Shown: positions 43,378 to 53,311 of the stretch, piece after piece
Position numbering within the stretch: position 1 is the stretch's first letter
Layout: each line of letters begins with the position of its first letter
NCBI GenBank assembly: GCA_016788705.1
Contig: JAEUSQ010000014.1
Span: forward strand, 1 to 64,000
From: Bacteroidetes Order II. bacterium
GTDB lineage: Bacteria; Bacteroidota; Rhodothermia; Rhodothermales; UBA2364
Direction of reading: 5' to 3'
DNA: 64,000 bases
Notes under the pieces: model-generated
What the model was told of the DNA's origin: nothing
Databases searched by the model: none
What the model saw: the letters and a program-made list of their open reading frames with translations, nothing else
Position numbers and translations under genes: made by a program

Positions 43378-43459
43378 TTTTAATAATCTTAACCGGTCAA
43401 TCTATTTTATTAATTAATTTTTCAAATATTTTATTCGTTCTTCATAACGATAAAACACC

Positions 43460-44143
43460 TCAACCCATCACCCGATACCCCGCGCCAAAAACCGTGACAA
43501 TAAATTGTGGATTCTTTGGGTCTTCTTCAAGTTTTACACGCAGGTTACGGATGTGAACATCTATTGTACGCTCGGTACCATCACTCATTTCGTCGTGTAG
43601 GTGATCAAAAAGTTCGCCTCGCGAAATGATCTGCCCCGGAGACGCCATGAGCAAGTACAAAATATCAAACTCTTTAGGGGTAAGCGATACAGAGGTGCCA
43701 TTGCATTTCACTCGCCGTTGAACAGGATGCAAGGATACCCTTCTTATCCGTATCCAGTGGCTTTCATCTGGAGTCGGCGATTTCGTGCGACGAAGAATGG
43801 CGTTGATGCGGGCCAACACCTCTCGCAGACCAAACGGCTTGGTAACATAGTCGTCGGCCCCTAACTCCAGACCAATGACCTTATCGGTTTCTTCTTGACG
43901 TGCCGTGAGAAGCATCACGGGTGCGTCACTTTCCCGACGAAATGCGCGAATAAAGTCGTAGCCATCCATATGAGGCATCATAACATCTAATAAAACCAGT
44001 TCTGGCTGAAATACTACGGCTTTTTGGAGCGCTTCACGGCCATCGGCAGCAACTTCAACCCGAAAGCCTTGGGCTTCTAAATACTCCTGTAACATAGTCC
44101 GGACATTCGGCTGGTCGTCTGCTATTAAAATTCGTGTCGGCAT
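43460..44143 (-). CDS. OmpR/PhoB-family response regulator
   Basis: Start chosen at the ATG giving MPTRILIADDQPNV. The longer frame adds 14 unrelated residues. The protein has 227 residues. The receiver domain (1-120) has the phospho-acceptor in LVLLDVMMPHMDG (Asp53), LLTAR and KPFG motifs. The winged-helix DNA-binding domain (about 130-225) contains LTPKEFDILYLL and VDVHIRNLRVKLEEDP-like sequence. No histidine kinase is adjacent, so it is an orphan regulator here. Confidence 0.9.
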   Translation of the reverse strand: MPTRILIADDQPNVRTMLQEYLEAQGFRVEVAADGREALQKAVVFQPELVLLDVMMPHMDGYDFIRAFRRESDAPVMLLTARQEETDKVIGLELGADDYVTKPFGLREVLARINAILRRTKSPTPDESHWIRIRRVSLHPVQRRVKCNGTSVSLTPKEFDILYLLMASPGQIISRGELFDHLHDEMSDGTERTIDVHIRNLRVKLEEDPKNPQFIVTVFGAGYRVMG

Positions 44144-44345
44144 TTTTCCTTTATTAGATACACAAAACCAACACGAATATAGCAACGGTTCTGCCCCTCT
44201 GTACTGTGTGCTACAATTATTGTACGTATTTCCCCTACTTTACCTTTCTCCAATATCGCAAAGTAGTTTTGCATAACAGGTCTTACCTTAAAAAAAGGTT
44301 TTTCATAACCTAGATCATACTTTTTCAGTAGCATCGTAGCACACC

Positions 44346-45977
44346 ATGCCATTTACCCAGTCTGACATGACCGCGCCGCCCGATTTGCGCCAACATGCAA
44401 AAGGAACAGGTCCGCGACGGTCTCAACGCCCCATCTATCAGGATATGTTGCCCCCTTGTAATCATGCTTGTCCGGCAGGCGAAAATATACAAGGGTGGTT
44501 ATCACTTGCGCAAGCAGGGGATTATTATGCGGCGTGGCAGAAATTGGTAGAGGAAAATCCGATGCCCGCGATTCACGGACGGGTATGTTATCACCCGTGC
44601 GAGGACTCGTGCAACCGTGCGGCAATAGACAAAACGGTGAGCATTCATGCGGTCGAGCGGTTTTTGGGCGATATGGCGATCGAGCAAAACTGGCAAGTCG
44701 CCTTTCCAAAAGCACGGTCTGGCAAGCGGGTTTTGGTGGTCGGCGCCGGGCCAAGCGGCCTCTCGGCGGCATATCATCTTACACGCATGGGGCACGAGGT
44801 GGAGATTCAGGAGGCTGGGCCATTGCCTGGCGGGATGATGCATTTTGGCATTCCGGCGTATCGCTTGCCACGCAACATATTAATGGCCGAGATACAACGG
44901 ATCGTCGCAATGGGCGTAAAAATCCACCTCAACCAAAAAGTAGAAGACGTGATGGCGGCCAAGGCCACCGGAAATTTCGATGCCGTATTTTTAGCCATTG
45001 GTGCACAAATTGGAAAAAAAACCACCATTCCCACACAAGCCGCTGGTCAGATATTGGATGCTGTGAGTTATCTACGGGATGTGGAAATGGGCATTGCCCC
45101 GAAACTGGGACGGCGCGTGGCCATTTATGGCGGTGGGAATACAGCGATGGATGCAGCGCGGACGGCCAAAAGACTCGGAGCCGAGGAAACATTGATCATC
45201 TACCGACGAGACCGCGAACACATGCCAGCACACGACTTCGAGGCCGATGAAGCCTTGGGGGAAGGGGTAAAAATCCATTGGTTACGCACCATCAAATCCA
45301 TCGAAGAAACCACCTTTACCGTAGAAGTGATGCGGGTCGAAAACGGAAAACCGGTGCCTACAGGAGAATTCGAGACCTTGGAGGCCGATGCACTGATTAT
45401 GGCACTTGGACAAGACACCGATACCCGTTTTTTAAAGCAGGTCCCCAACTTGGTCTTTAACCAAGACGGTACCTTACAAGTGGGGTTGGATATGATGACA
45501 GGGTGCGATGGCCTGTTTGCAGGTGGTGATATGGTTCCTGAAGACCGCAGTGTAACCATTGCGGTGGGGCATGGCAAAAAAGCCGCACGTTTTATGGATG
45601 CCTATCTAAGAGGGAAAAGTTACCTGAAAGCACCTAAAAAACCCGTCGTAGGTGCAGATCTTCTGCATCTGTGGTTCCATACCGATGCCCCACCCCAAGA
45701 ACAACCCCACCTTCCGAATGAGGTAGCAACAGAAGGATTTGATGAAATTGTGGCTGGATTGACGGAGGCTGAAGCCCGCTATGAGGCACAACGCTGTTTG
45801 TCTTGTGGCAATTGCTTCGAGTGTGACGGCTGTTATGGCTCATGTCCGGAAGGAGCCATCATCAAACTGGGCACGGGTAAACGATATCGGTTTAATTTAG
45901 ATTTATGCACGGGATGCGCCGTTTGCCACGAACAATGCCCGTGTCATGCCATAGAGATGACACCGGAGCCTCTATAA
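44346..45977 (+). CDS. GltD-like NAD(P)-dependent iron-sulfur flavoprotein with C-terminal ferredoxin domain
   Basis: The 543 residues have an N-terminal Cys-rich domain (Fer4_20 type, PPCNHACPAGENIQGW, then CYHPCEDSCN), the FAD site LVVGAGPSGLSAAYHL, the NAD(P) site YGGGNTAMDAARTAKRLG, and a C-terminal 2[4Fe-4S] ferredoxin domain (CLSCGNCFECDGCYGSCPEG and CTGCAVCHEQCPCHAI). It probably passes electrons between NAD(P)H and ferredoxin or a partner enzyme. The gene precedes nifJ by 135 nt and is likely to serve it. It resembles PreT/glutamate synthase small subunits. Confidence 0.87.
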   Translation: MPFTQSDMTAPPDLRQHAKGTGPRRSQRPIYQDMLPPCNHACPAGENIQGWLSLAQAGDYYAAWQKLVEENPMPAIHGRVCYHPCEDSCNRAAIDKTVSIHAVERFLGDMAIEQNWQVAFPKARSGKRVLVVGAGPSGLSAAYHLTRMGHEVEIQEAGPLPGGMMHFGIPAYRLPRNILMAEIQRIVAMGVKIHLNQKVEDVMAAKATGNFDAVFLAIGAQIGKKTTIPTQAAGQILDAVSYLRDVEMGIAPKLGRRVAIYGGGNTAMDAARTAKRLGAEETLIIYRRDREHMPAHDFEADEALGEGVKIHWLRTIKSIEETTFTVEVMRVENGKPVPTGEFETLEADALIMALGQDTDTRFLKQVPNLVFNQDGTLQVGLDMMTGCDGLFAGGDMVPEDRSVTIAVGHGKKAARFMDAYLRGKSYLKAPKKPVVGADLLHLWFHTDAPPQEQPHLPNEVATEGFDEIVAGLTEAEARYEAQRCLSCGNCFECDGCYGSCPEGAIIKLGTGKRYRFNLDLCTGCAVCHEQCPCHAIEMTPEPL

Positions 45978-46112
45978 ATGAAACGCAAAGTTTTTTGGGT
46001 GCTGGTTTTGCATACCTATACAACCTTCCAACATCCAGAAAAACTTTTTCATTTGCAGCGCAACCCAACCTTTTTACGTCCCCCAATTTAATCCTATCAA
46101 AACCAACCGATC

Positions 46113-49100
46113 ATGGCCGATCAGCATACCGTTCTAACCGTAGATGGCAACGAAGCTGCTGCCTATGTGGCATATCGCGTGAACGAAGTTTGCGCCATTT
46201 ATCCGATTACGCCTTCCTCTACCATGGCCGAACTTGCCGACGAGTGGGCAGCCAAAGGCGTTAAAAACTTATGGGGCAATGTACCAGAAGTCATCGAAAT
46301 GCAGAGCGAGGGCGGCGCTGCTGGCACGGTCCATGGTGCGTTACAAACGGGGGCCTTGACTACCACCTTTACCGCTTCGCAAGGGCTTATGCTGATGTTG
46401 CCCAACATGTACAAAATTGCGGGAGAACTTACGGCTGCCGTTTTTCATGTTGCAGCACGCTCACTTGCAGCACAAGGATTGTCCATCTTCGGAGATCATA
46501 GCGATGTAATGGCTGCTCGGACTACTGGTTTTGCAATGTTGTCTTCGGCCAATGTACAGGAAGCCCACGATTTTGCTTTAATCGCACAAGCAGCAACCCT
46601 CGAAAGCCGCTTACCGTTTATTCATTTCTTTGATGGCTTCCGTACGTCCCACGAAGTTAATAAAATAAACGTCTTATCGGACGAACAAATCCGACAGATC
46701 ATCAACGACGACTTGGTAATTGCACACCGAGCACGGGCGCTTAATCCCGACAATCCCTTCATACGCGGGACGGCTCAAAACCCCGATGTGTACTTTCAGG
46801 GGCGTGAAACCGTCAACCCGTATTATACCCGCACCCCCGATGTGGTGGAAGCAGTAATGCACCATTTTGCCAAGTTGACAGGACGCAGGTATCAGCCATT
46901 CGAATATGAAGGTGCACCGGATGCCAACCGCGTGGTCGTTATCATGGGTTCTGGCAGCGAAACAGCCCTCGAAACCGCACATTACTTGGTAGGGAAAGGT
47001 GAAAAAGTAGGCGTACTGCGTGTAAGACTCTACCGTCCGTTTTCGGCCAAACACTTATTTGACGTATTACCAAAAACCGTCACCAAATTGGCGGTGCTTG
47101 ACCGGTGCAAAGAGCCAGGGGGCATGGGGGAGCCCCTTTATCAAGACTTGTTGTCTGTTTTTGTAGAGGCATTTACACAAGGAACATTCCCATGTATGCC
47201 ACACATCGTCGGCGGACGCTATGGCTTGTCTTCTAAGGAGTTTACGCCCGGAATGGCGAAAGCTGTTTTTGACGAACTGAAGCAGGAGCAACCGAAAAAC
47301 CATTTTACGGTTGGGATTGTGGACGATGTCACCCATTCGCACTTGCCATACGATCCCGCTTTTGCATTGGATGAATCGGGCTGGACGCAAGCCTTGTTTT
47401 ATGGATTGGGCGCAGATGGAACCGTGGGCGCAAACAAAAATAGCATCAAAATTATTGGAGAATCTACCGATTTACACGGACAGGGCTATTTTGTCTATGA
47501 CTCCAAAAAATCGGGTGCAAGAACCGTTTCCCATTTACGATTTGGCCCAGAGCCGATTCGGGCGCCATATTTAATTAGGCAGGCGGATTTTGTAGCCGGG
47601 CATCAATTTAATTTTGTGGACCGTGTGGATATGTTGTCACTCGCAAGATCAGGGGCAACCTTCCTCCTGAATAGTCCATACGGCCCAAACGAAGTCTGGG
47701 ATCATTTACCCCGCTCGGTGCAGGAAGCTCTTATCCATAAAAAATTGCACTTTTTTGTCATTGATGCCAATACCGTAGCACGCAAAACAGGTATGGGCGG
47801 ACGTGTGAATACCATTATGCAAACGTGTTTCTTTGCGCTTTCGGGTGTTTTGCCCCGCGATGAAGCCATTTCACAGATCAAAAAAGCCATCGAAAAAACC
47901 TATTTCAAAAAAGGACAAGCCGTCATTGCGCAAAACTTTCGAGCGGTAGATCAGACGTTGGAAAACCTCTATCAAGTCACTATTCCCAATACCGTTACGG
48001 CCACCCGAGAATTACCAGATACTGTTTCCGACGAAGCACCCTATTTTGTACAAAATGTGACAGCCAAAATGATGGCCGGCTTGGGAGACGAGTTGCCCGT
48101 CAGCTTACTGCCCGCAGACGGAACCTACCCCTCTGGAACCACCAAGTGGGAAAAACGCGATATTGCGGATTTGGTACCGGAATGGGATCCCTCGGTTTGT
48201 ATCCAATGCGGAAATTGTAGCTTTGTATGCCCTCACAGCGTGATTCGCGCCAAGTTTTATCACAAAGATCATCTCGCCGAAGCACCAGCAACCTTTCCTT
48301 CTGCGGCCATCAATGCAAGAGGTTTTCCCGATACGCGCTATACCTTGCAGGTATATGAAGAAGATTGTACCGGTTGTACCCTATGTGTAGAGGCTTGCCC
48401 TGCAACAAATCCGACAGACCGTACCCGCAAAGCCATTAATATGCGGCCAAATACCGCGCCCAAGCCAGAAATCAGGTCAAAAATCCGTTTCTTCGAGTCA
48501 TTACCCATCAATGACCGTGCGCGGGTAAATTTTGCAACAGTACATGGCACCCAATTTCTGGAGCCGCTTTTCGAGTTCTCCGGCGCTTGTGCTGGTTGTG
48601 GCGAAACACCTTATGTCCGGCTCCTAACACAATTGTTCGGAGATCGTCTGATTGTTGCGAATGCTACCGGGTGTTCCTCTATTTATGGCGGTAACTTACC
48701 CACCACCCCATGGACAAAAAATGCAGCAGGCAAAGGCCCAGCATGGTCCAACTCATTATTTGAAGACAATGCCGAGTTTGGCTTGGGGATGAGGGTTACC
48801 GCCGATAAGCACCATACACTGGCCATAGAACTCTTGTGGCAATTGGCCCCACGTCTGGGCTTTGACTTCGTAAAACGTATCGCCGAAGCGCCACAGGTAT
48901 ATGAATCGGAATTGGTTGAACAACGGGCACGGGTGAAAGAATTAAGATCCCGCCTACAACACATTCATGCTCCCGAAGCCCGACACTTGCTCTCGGTGGC
49001 CGATCACTTGGTGCGGCGAAGCATCTGGTTGGTGGGAGGAGATGGCTGGGCGTATGACATCGGTTCGGGTGGCTTAGATCACGCCCTTTCAACCGGACGT

Positions 49101-49685
49101 AATGTAAACGTTCTGGTCTTAGACACCGAGGTCTATTCCAACACAGGTGGACAAAGCTCCAAGGCCACTCCTACAGCAGCCACTGCTAAGTTTGCCGCTG
49201 CTGGAAAACGAGTAGGCAAAAAAGACCTCGCTATCCAGGCCATTTCGTATGGGAATGTGTATGTAGCACAAGTGGCCATGGGCGCCAATCCACAACAAAC
49301 CCTACTTGCCCTCCGAGAAGCAGAGGCATACGAAGGCCCTTCGCTGGTGTTGGCCTATAGCCATTGTATCGCACATGGGATCAACATGGAAAAAGGGATG
49401 GACCAACAAAGTAAAGCCGTTGCATCTGGATATTGGCCATTGATCCGCTACAATCCCGTTCTACGAAAAGAAGGACAAAATCCATTTATCTTAGATTCGC
49501 CCGCTCCTTCTATGCCGTTTAAAGATTATGCGTATAACGAATTGCGTTACAAAGTACTGACCCGCACCAACCCGGAAGAGGCCGAACGCCTCATAAAATT
49601 GGCACAAGAACTGGTGGATCTCCGTTGGAAAAACTATGTGGAAATGGCAGGCTTTGGAGCCGATGCCTTTAGCCCAATTGCCTAA
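46113..49685 (+). CDS. nifJ: Pyruvate:ferredoxin (flavodoxin) oxidoreductase
   Basis: The 1190-residue single-chain enzyme decarboxylates pyruvate to acetyl-CoA and CO2, reducing ferredoxin or flavodoxin, or runs in the CO2-fixing direction. Domain order: pyrimidine-binding domain I (from residue 1), transketolase-like domain II, gamma domain, ferredoxin domain (CIQCGNCSFVCPHSVIRA and CTGCTLCVEACPATNP, about 690-770), then the TPP-binding beta domain (GCGETPY cysteines, GDGWAYDIGSGGLDHAL). Length is typical. It is flanked by an NAD(P) iron-sulfur flavoprotein and a DHODH-like gene in an apparent operon. Confidence 0.96.
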   Translation: MADQHTVLTVDGNEAAAYVAYRVNEVCAIYPITPSSTMAELADEWAAKGVKNLWGNVPEVIEMQSEGGAAGTVHGALQTGALTTTFTASQGLMLMLPNMYKIAGELTAAVFHVAARSLAAQGLSIFGDHSDVMAARTTGFAMLSSANVQEAHDFALIAQAATLESRLPFIHFFDGFRTSHEVNKINVLSDEQIRQIINDDLVIAHRARALNPDNPFIRGTAQNPDVYFQGRETVNPYYTRTPDVVEAVMHHFAKLTGRRYQPFEYEGAPDANRVVVIMGSGSETALETAHYLVGKGEKVGVLRVRLYRPFSAKHLFDVLPKTVTKLAVLDRCKEPGGMGEPLYQDLLSVFVEAFTQGTFPCMPHIVGGRYGLSSKEFTPGMAKAVFDELKQEQPKNHFTVGIVDDVTHSHLPYDPAFALDESGWTQALFYGLGADGTVGANKNSIKIIGESTDLHGQGYFVYDSKKSGARTVSHLRFGPEPIRAPYLIRQADFVAGHQFNFVDRVDMLSLARSGATFLLNSPYGPNEVWDHLPRSVQEALIHKKLHFFVIDANTVARKTGMGGRVNTIMQTCFFALSGVLPRDEAISQIKKAIEKTYFKKGQAVIAQNFRAVDQTLENLYQVTIPNTVTATRELPDTVSDEAPYFVQNVTAKMMAGLGDELPVSLLPADGTYPSGTTKWEKRDIADLVPEWDPSVCIQCGNCSFVCPHSVIRAKFYHKDHLAEAPATFPSAAINARGFPDTRYTLQVYEEDCTGCTLCVEACPATNPTDRTRKAINMRPNTAPKPEIRSKIRFFESLPINDRARVNFATVHGTQFLEPLFEFSGACAGCGETPYVRLLTQLFGDRLIVANATGCSSIYGGNLPTTPWTKNAAGKGPAWSNSLFEDNAEFGLGMRVTADKHHTLAIELLWQLAPRLGFDFVKRIAEAPQVYESELVEQRARVKELRSRLQHIHAPEARHLLSVADHLVRRSIWLVGGDGWAYDIGSGGLDHALSTGRNVNVLVLDTEVYSNTGGQSSKATPTAATAKFAAAGKRVGKKDLAIQAISYGNVYVAQVAMGANPQQTLLALREAEAYEGPSLVLAYSHCIAHGINMEKGMDQQSKAVASGYWPLIRYNPVLRKEGQNPFILDSPAPSMPFKDYAYNELRYKVLTRTNPEEAERLIKLAQELVDLRWKNYVEMAGFGADAFSPIA

Positions 49686-49706
49686 ACCGTATAAACAATA
49701 GTTAAA

Positions 49707-50699
49707 ATGGACTTACGGACTACTTATATGGGCCTTGAACTTCGGTCTCCGATCGTTGTCTCCGCATGCCCCCTCTCCGAAGACTTGGACAATATCTTGA
49801 AGATGGAAGACTACGGTGCAGGCGCGGTGGTACTTTTCTCACTCTTCGAGGAGCAAATCCGGCAAGAACATGCACACTACGATGCCATTATGGCAGCTAC
49901 CAATCATATGTTTGCCGAAGCAGCAGATTTTTTTCCTGAACTGGACGATTATCATGTGGGATCAGCGCAATACTTAGAATTGATTCGTCAGGCCAAAGAG
50001 CGCGTGGACATGCCCGTCATTGCAAGCCTAAACGGTATCACAAACGAGGGCTGGATTCAGTATGCCGCCGAGATGGAGGCCGCAGGTGCCGATGGCTTGG
50101 AAATGAATGTCTTTTGGATTCCGGCGGATATTAGGCTTCGGGGAGACGAGGTGGAAGCACGATATTTAGAGATTATTCGAGCCGTAAAAGCGGCAGTCCG
50201 CATACCTGTTGCCTTTAAACTAAATCCGTATTTTAGTGGAATAGCACATTTTGCCGACCAAGCCAGTAAGAATGGGGCAGATGCGTTGGTTTTGTTTAAT
50301 CGCTTTTATCAACCCGATTTCGATATTCACAAGTTGAAGGTACTACACAACCTACGTTTCTCGGACGCCGCCGAAATTCGTCTGCCCTTGCTTTGGATTG
50401 CCGTTTTGTACCATCGCATTGGGGCCTCATTGGCCGCAACAACGGGCGTCCAAAGTGCCAGCGAGGTGGTAAAGTACCTGCTCGCAGGAGCCGATGTTGC
50501 CATGACGGCATCGGCTTTGTATAAATATGGCATCGGCTATCTAAAAAACATGCACCATGACTTAGAGGAGTGGATGCAGGAAATGGGATTTGCAAGCGTA
50601 GAAGCCTTTAAAGGGGTGATGAGTCAACAAAATATTTCTGACCCTGTAGCCTATGAACGCGCCAATTATATACGCATTTTGGAAAACGCCAAACCCTGA
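49707..50699 (+). CDS. Dihydroorotate-dehydrogenase-like FMN protein
   Basis: The 330 residues belong to the DHODH/PreA-type TIM barrel. Motifs: an N-terminal LRTTYMGLELRSPIVVSACP, VIASLNGITNEGWIQYA, GADGLEMNVFW, AFKLNPYFSG and the FMN-phosphate region TTGVQSASEVVKYLLAGAD. Catalytic Ser/Cys typical of pyrimidine synthesis enzymes is not obvious. The gene follows nifJ by 21 nt, so it is not a stand-alone pyrD. Together with the GltD-like protein two genes upstream it recalls the two halves of a PreT/PreA (dihydropyrimidine dehydrogenase) system. The substrate is unknown. Confidence 0.82.
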   Translation: MDLRTTYMGLELRSPIVVSACPLSEDLDNILKMEDYGAGAVVLFSLFEEQIRQEHAHYDAIMAATNHMFAEAADFFPELDDYHVGSAQYLELIRQAKERVDMPVIASLNGITNEGWIQYAAEMEAAGADGLEMNVFWIPADIRLRGDEVEARYLEIIRAVKAAVRIPVAFKLNPYFSGIAHFADQASKNGADALVLFNRFYQPDFDIHKLKVLHNLRFSDAAEIRLPLLWIAVLYHRIGASLAATTGVQSASEVVKYLLAGADVAMTASALYKYGIGYLKNMHHDLEEWMQEMGFASVEAFKGVMSQQNISDPVAYERANYIRILENAKP

Positions 50700-50770
50700 C
50701 CTGAGCAAAGCGTCATCTGAACCGTATCACAAATCCCGCACTTAAGACCTATACTTGCATAACGAAAAGC

Positions 50771-50802
50771 AACAGGGGAACGAACGATTCCCCTGTTATT
50801 TC
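50771..50802 (+). terminator. Terminator of the nifJ operon
   Basis: AACAGGGGAA (50771-50780) pairs perfectly with TTCCCCTGTT (50788-50797) around a 7-nt loop, followed by ATTTCC. The poor T-run lowers the confidence. Confidence 0.65.
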
Positions 50803-50856
50803 CTTAAAAACCAAAATAAAAGATAAGCCCGCCTTTCCTTACCCCATTCTCCAGCA

Positions 50857-51672
50857 CTACATGCGTTCTTTCCGTTCGATGTACAACTGACGAAACAACA
50901 TAAACGTAGTTAGCGCAGTTTGTGAAGTAAACCAGTAATTTACCCCTGCACCAATTGCAATACCAGCCAATGGAATCATTTGTCCCAATTTTGCTCCGAT
51001 AAGATTCTTGGCAATTTCGCGGGGCAAATGACGATTCTGATCTTGGAAGTTTGCTCCTTTTCGTCCTTTATAGTTCATTTCGTTCGCAAATGCCGCCGCA
51101 GCCACACTTATTTCACGCAAAGCATCTTTTTTGGCGGTTTGGCCACCGGAAGAAGCCACATTATAAATAGACAACACAAGCGGGGTAAATTGGTCGCCGC
51201 GCATGGAAAAGCCATAACAAGCGCCAATTTGCTGGATCAATCGGAAATTGATGGTGAAAAGCAGCGGTACGTCGGCCAGTAACAAGACAGGGCCACCAAG
51301 GCTCATTCCACCACCCTGAATTGCCGCCAACAAGGCATTTTCATCAAAGTAAGACCGCGCCAGTTCATCCAGTTTTTCGAGGGGCTGTTCCTGTAAATCC
51401 TCAATCTTTTCTAAGCTGATTTCAGATTTTTGTGCGCGCTCCAGAATAGAATGCTCGGTGTAGGTCCATTGCGACGCATCATTCAAGACTTCCAAGCCCT
51501 TTGTGATTAATCCATCGGCTTCAATAAGCAAATTTTCTGGAACAAATTGGTTCACGGCCCAATCCACTGGCATCATTGCCCAGTCCATCATCTGTTGGAC
51601 TAAACTGGAACCCCCACCATGCCATTTGTCAATTTCTTTCAGGGCTTTTTTTTCGTAGTCAGTCAGTTTCAT
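50857..51672 (-). CDS. EcsC-family protein
   Basis: Start chosen at the ATG giving MKLTDYEKKALKEIDKW. The longer frame adds 30 residues overlapping the regulator gene. The protein has 271 residues: an EcsC-type helical protein with LLIEADGLITKGLEVLNDAS, a long charged linker, GGGMSLGGPVLLLADVPLLFTINFRL (a partially membrane-embedded segment) and a C-terminal hydrophobic region GQMIPLAGIAIGAGVNYWFT. The role is unknown; the name derives from a gene in an ABC exporter operon in Bacillus. It lies downstream of the NtrC-type gene on the same strand. Confidence 0.78.
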   Translation of the reverse strand: MKLTDYEKKALKEIDKWHGGGSSLVQQMMDWAMMPVDWAVNQFVPENLLIEADGLITKGLEVLNDASQWTYTEHSILERAQKSEISLEKIEDLQEQPLEKLDELARSYFDENALLAAIQGGGMSLGGPVLLLADVPLLFTINFRLIQQIGACYGFSMRGDQFTPLVLSIYNVASSGGQTAKKDALREISVAAAAFANEMNYKGRKGANFQDQNRHLPREIAKNLIGAKLGQMIPLAGIAIGAGVNYWFTSQTALTTFMLFRQLYIERKERM

Positions 51673-51742
51673 AAAAGGAATCGGTTGAGGAAAATGAGGC
51701 ATCCGATTCCGCGCAAAACGCTTGTCACGGCTCGGTAAGCCC

Positions 51743-53221
51743 TTAAATGTCCAAAATACCAAATTTCTTCAGGAGACGGTACATGGTGGCACGGCCAATG
51801 CCAAGTTCAACAGCGGCTTTGTCCACATTGCCCTCACATAGCCGATAGGCCCGCTCCACCGCCTGCCGCTTTAGATCATCTAAAGAAACGATGGTGTCGT
51901 CCTGTTTGGTTCCCAGTAAGACCTCTATTGTAGAAGGTGTTTCCATTACGGACTCATCAAACTCAGGTTTCGCTGGTTGAACCGAGGTTTCGGTAGTGGG
52001 CGGTTTTTCACGCGAACCACTCCGTTCTTCCCAAGGCTTAATGGAAAGGGAGAGGTGAAGCATGAGGTCTTCCGTCATAATTTCCTCGGTATCCGCCACC
52101 AAAAGCGCACGTTCTATGACACTTTTCAACTCACGGACATTGCCCGGCCAATTGTACTCCAAAATAGACCGTGTAGCCTCGGAAGATAGGCGCTTGGCAA
52201 TGGTATCCGGCTTGGCTTTCCGGTATTCTTTTAGAAAATGTTGCGCCAACACCAAAACGTCTTGTCCACGTTCACGTAATGGCGGGAGTGTGATGGGGAA
52301 TTGGAAGAGGCGGTAATACAAGTCTTCGCGGAACTTGCCTTCGCGGATCATTTGAAGGATTTCGCGGTTGGTGGCCGATATGACGCGGGCATCAAACATA
52401 AAGGTGTCATTCCCCCCCACACGGGTAATTTCGCGGCTCTGGAGGGCGCGTAACAACTTGGCTTGCAGCCCCAGATCCAATTCCGAAATCTCGTCGAGAA
52501 AAATAGTCCCACCATGTGCTTGTTCAAACTTACCCGTTTTTCGGGCGATGGCCCCTGTAAACGAGCCTTTTTCATGACCAAAAAACTCGCTTTCCATTAG
52601 TTCATGTGGAATAGCAGCACAGTTTACCACCACAAATGGCCCTCGGCGTCGTGCCGAATTGTAGTGGATGGCACGCGCAATAAGCTCTTTGCCAGTTCCG
52701 CTTTCGCCCTGAATGGCCACTGTAAGATCGCCACGTAAGGACTTTTGAAGGAGGCGGTACACACTTTCCATGGAAGGCGAGTCGCCCACGATTTCGTTAA
52801 GGCCATATCGTTGGGCCACTTCGCCGCGCAGATTTTCCACCTCGCGGGCCAACGAAATTTTTTCGGTAACATTCCGAACAATATTGTTCAGCTTTACAAA
52901 ATCATCTTGCCCCTTCGTGATATAATCATAGGCGCCACTTTTCATGGCTTCGATGGCAATGTCTAAAGTACCTTGCGCAGAAACCATCACCACGGCTGCT
53001 TCGGGCATACGACGCTTAATTTCCTTCAGGGTTTGAATCCCATCAATACCCGGCATCATAATGTCTAAAAGGATTAGATCGGGACGGTCGTCCATGACAG
53101 CCAGGACATCTTCCCCACTATTATACACCCGAACCTCATTTTCGGTACCCTTTTCGAGTTGGTAGCTAAGCAATCGGGCATAATGCCGATCGTCATCCAC
53201 GACGTATATCAAGAATTTCAT
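51743..53221 (-). CDS. NtrC-family sigma54-dependent response regulator
   Basis: The 492 residues have three domains. The receiver domain (1-120, Asp53 in LILLDIMMPGIDG) is followed by the AAA+ ATPase domain (about 140-380) with Walker A GESGTGKE (172-179), the sigma54 contact loop as GSFTGA (219-224, Ser instead of the usual Ala in GAFTGA) and ATNREIL. A Fis-type helix-turn-helix sits at the end (AAVELGIGRATMYRLLKKFG). No partner histidine kinase is adjacent. The terminator-like hairpin and small membrane protein upstream are separate transcripts. Confidence 0.92.
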   Translation of the reverse strand: MKFLIYVVDDDRHYARLLSYQLEKGTENEVRVYNSGEDVLAVMDDRPDLILLDIMMPGIDGIQTLKEIKRRMPEAAVVMVSAQGTLDIAIEAMKSGAYDYITKGQDDFVKLNNIVRNVTEKISLAREVENLRGEVAQRYGLNEIVGDSPSMESVYRLLQKSLRGDLTVAIQGESGTGKELIARAIHYNSARRRGPFVVVNCAAIPHELMESEFFGHEKGSFTGAIARKTGKFEQAHGGTIFLDEISELDLGLQAKLLRALQSREITRVGGNDTFMFDARVISATNREILQMIREGKFREDLYYRLFQFPITLPPLRERGQDVLVLAQHFLKEYRKAKPDTIAKRLSSEATRSILEYNWPGNVRELKSVIERALLVADTEEIMTEDLMLHLSLSIKPWEERSGSREKPPTTETSVQPAKPEFDESVMETPSTIEVLLGTKQDDTIVSLDDLKRQAVERAYRLCEGNVDKAAVELGIGRATMYRLLKKFGILDI

Positions 53222-53311
53222 GGTCTATTTTGGATTGCGGAGTTTTGCAGATGAGAGACAATATCAGAAGGTAGAATATACAAGAATAATGCTCTTGTAT
53301 CAAAATGAAAC

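Noticed and set aside
43180-43440. Chromosomal or plasmid replication origin in the AT-rich stretch
   Set aside because: No DnaA boxes and no dnaA, rep or parAB genes lie nearby; only an 11-bp AT repeat is present.
44468-45250. Open frame of 260 residues inside the GltD-like gene, other frame
   Set aside because: Its composition is Arg/Gly-rich shadow-like and it lacks any domain. The overlapping gene carries clear FAD, NAD(P) and ferredoxin motifs.
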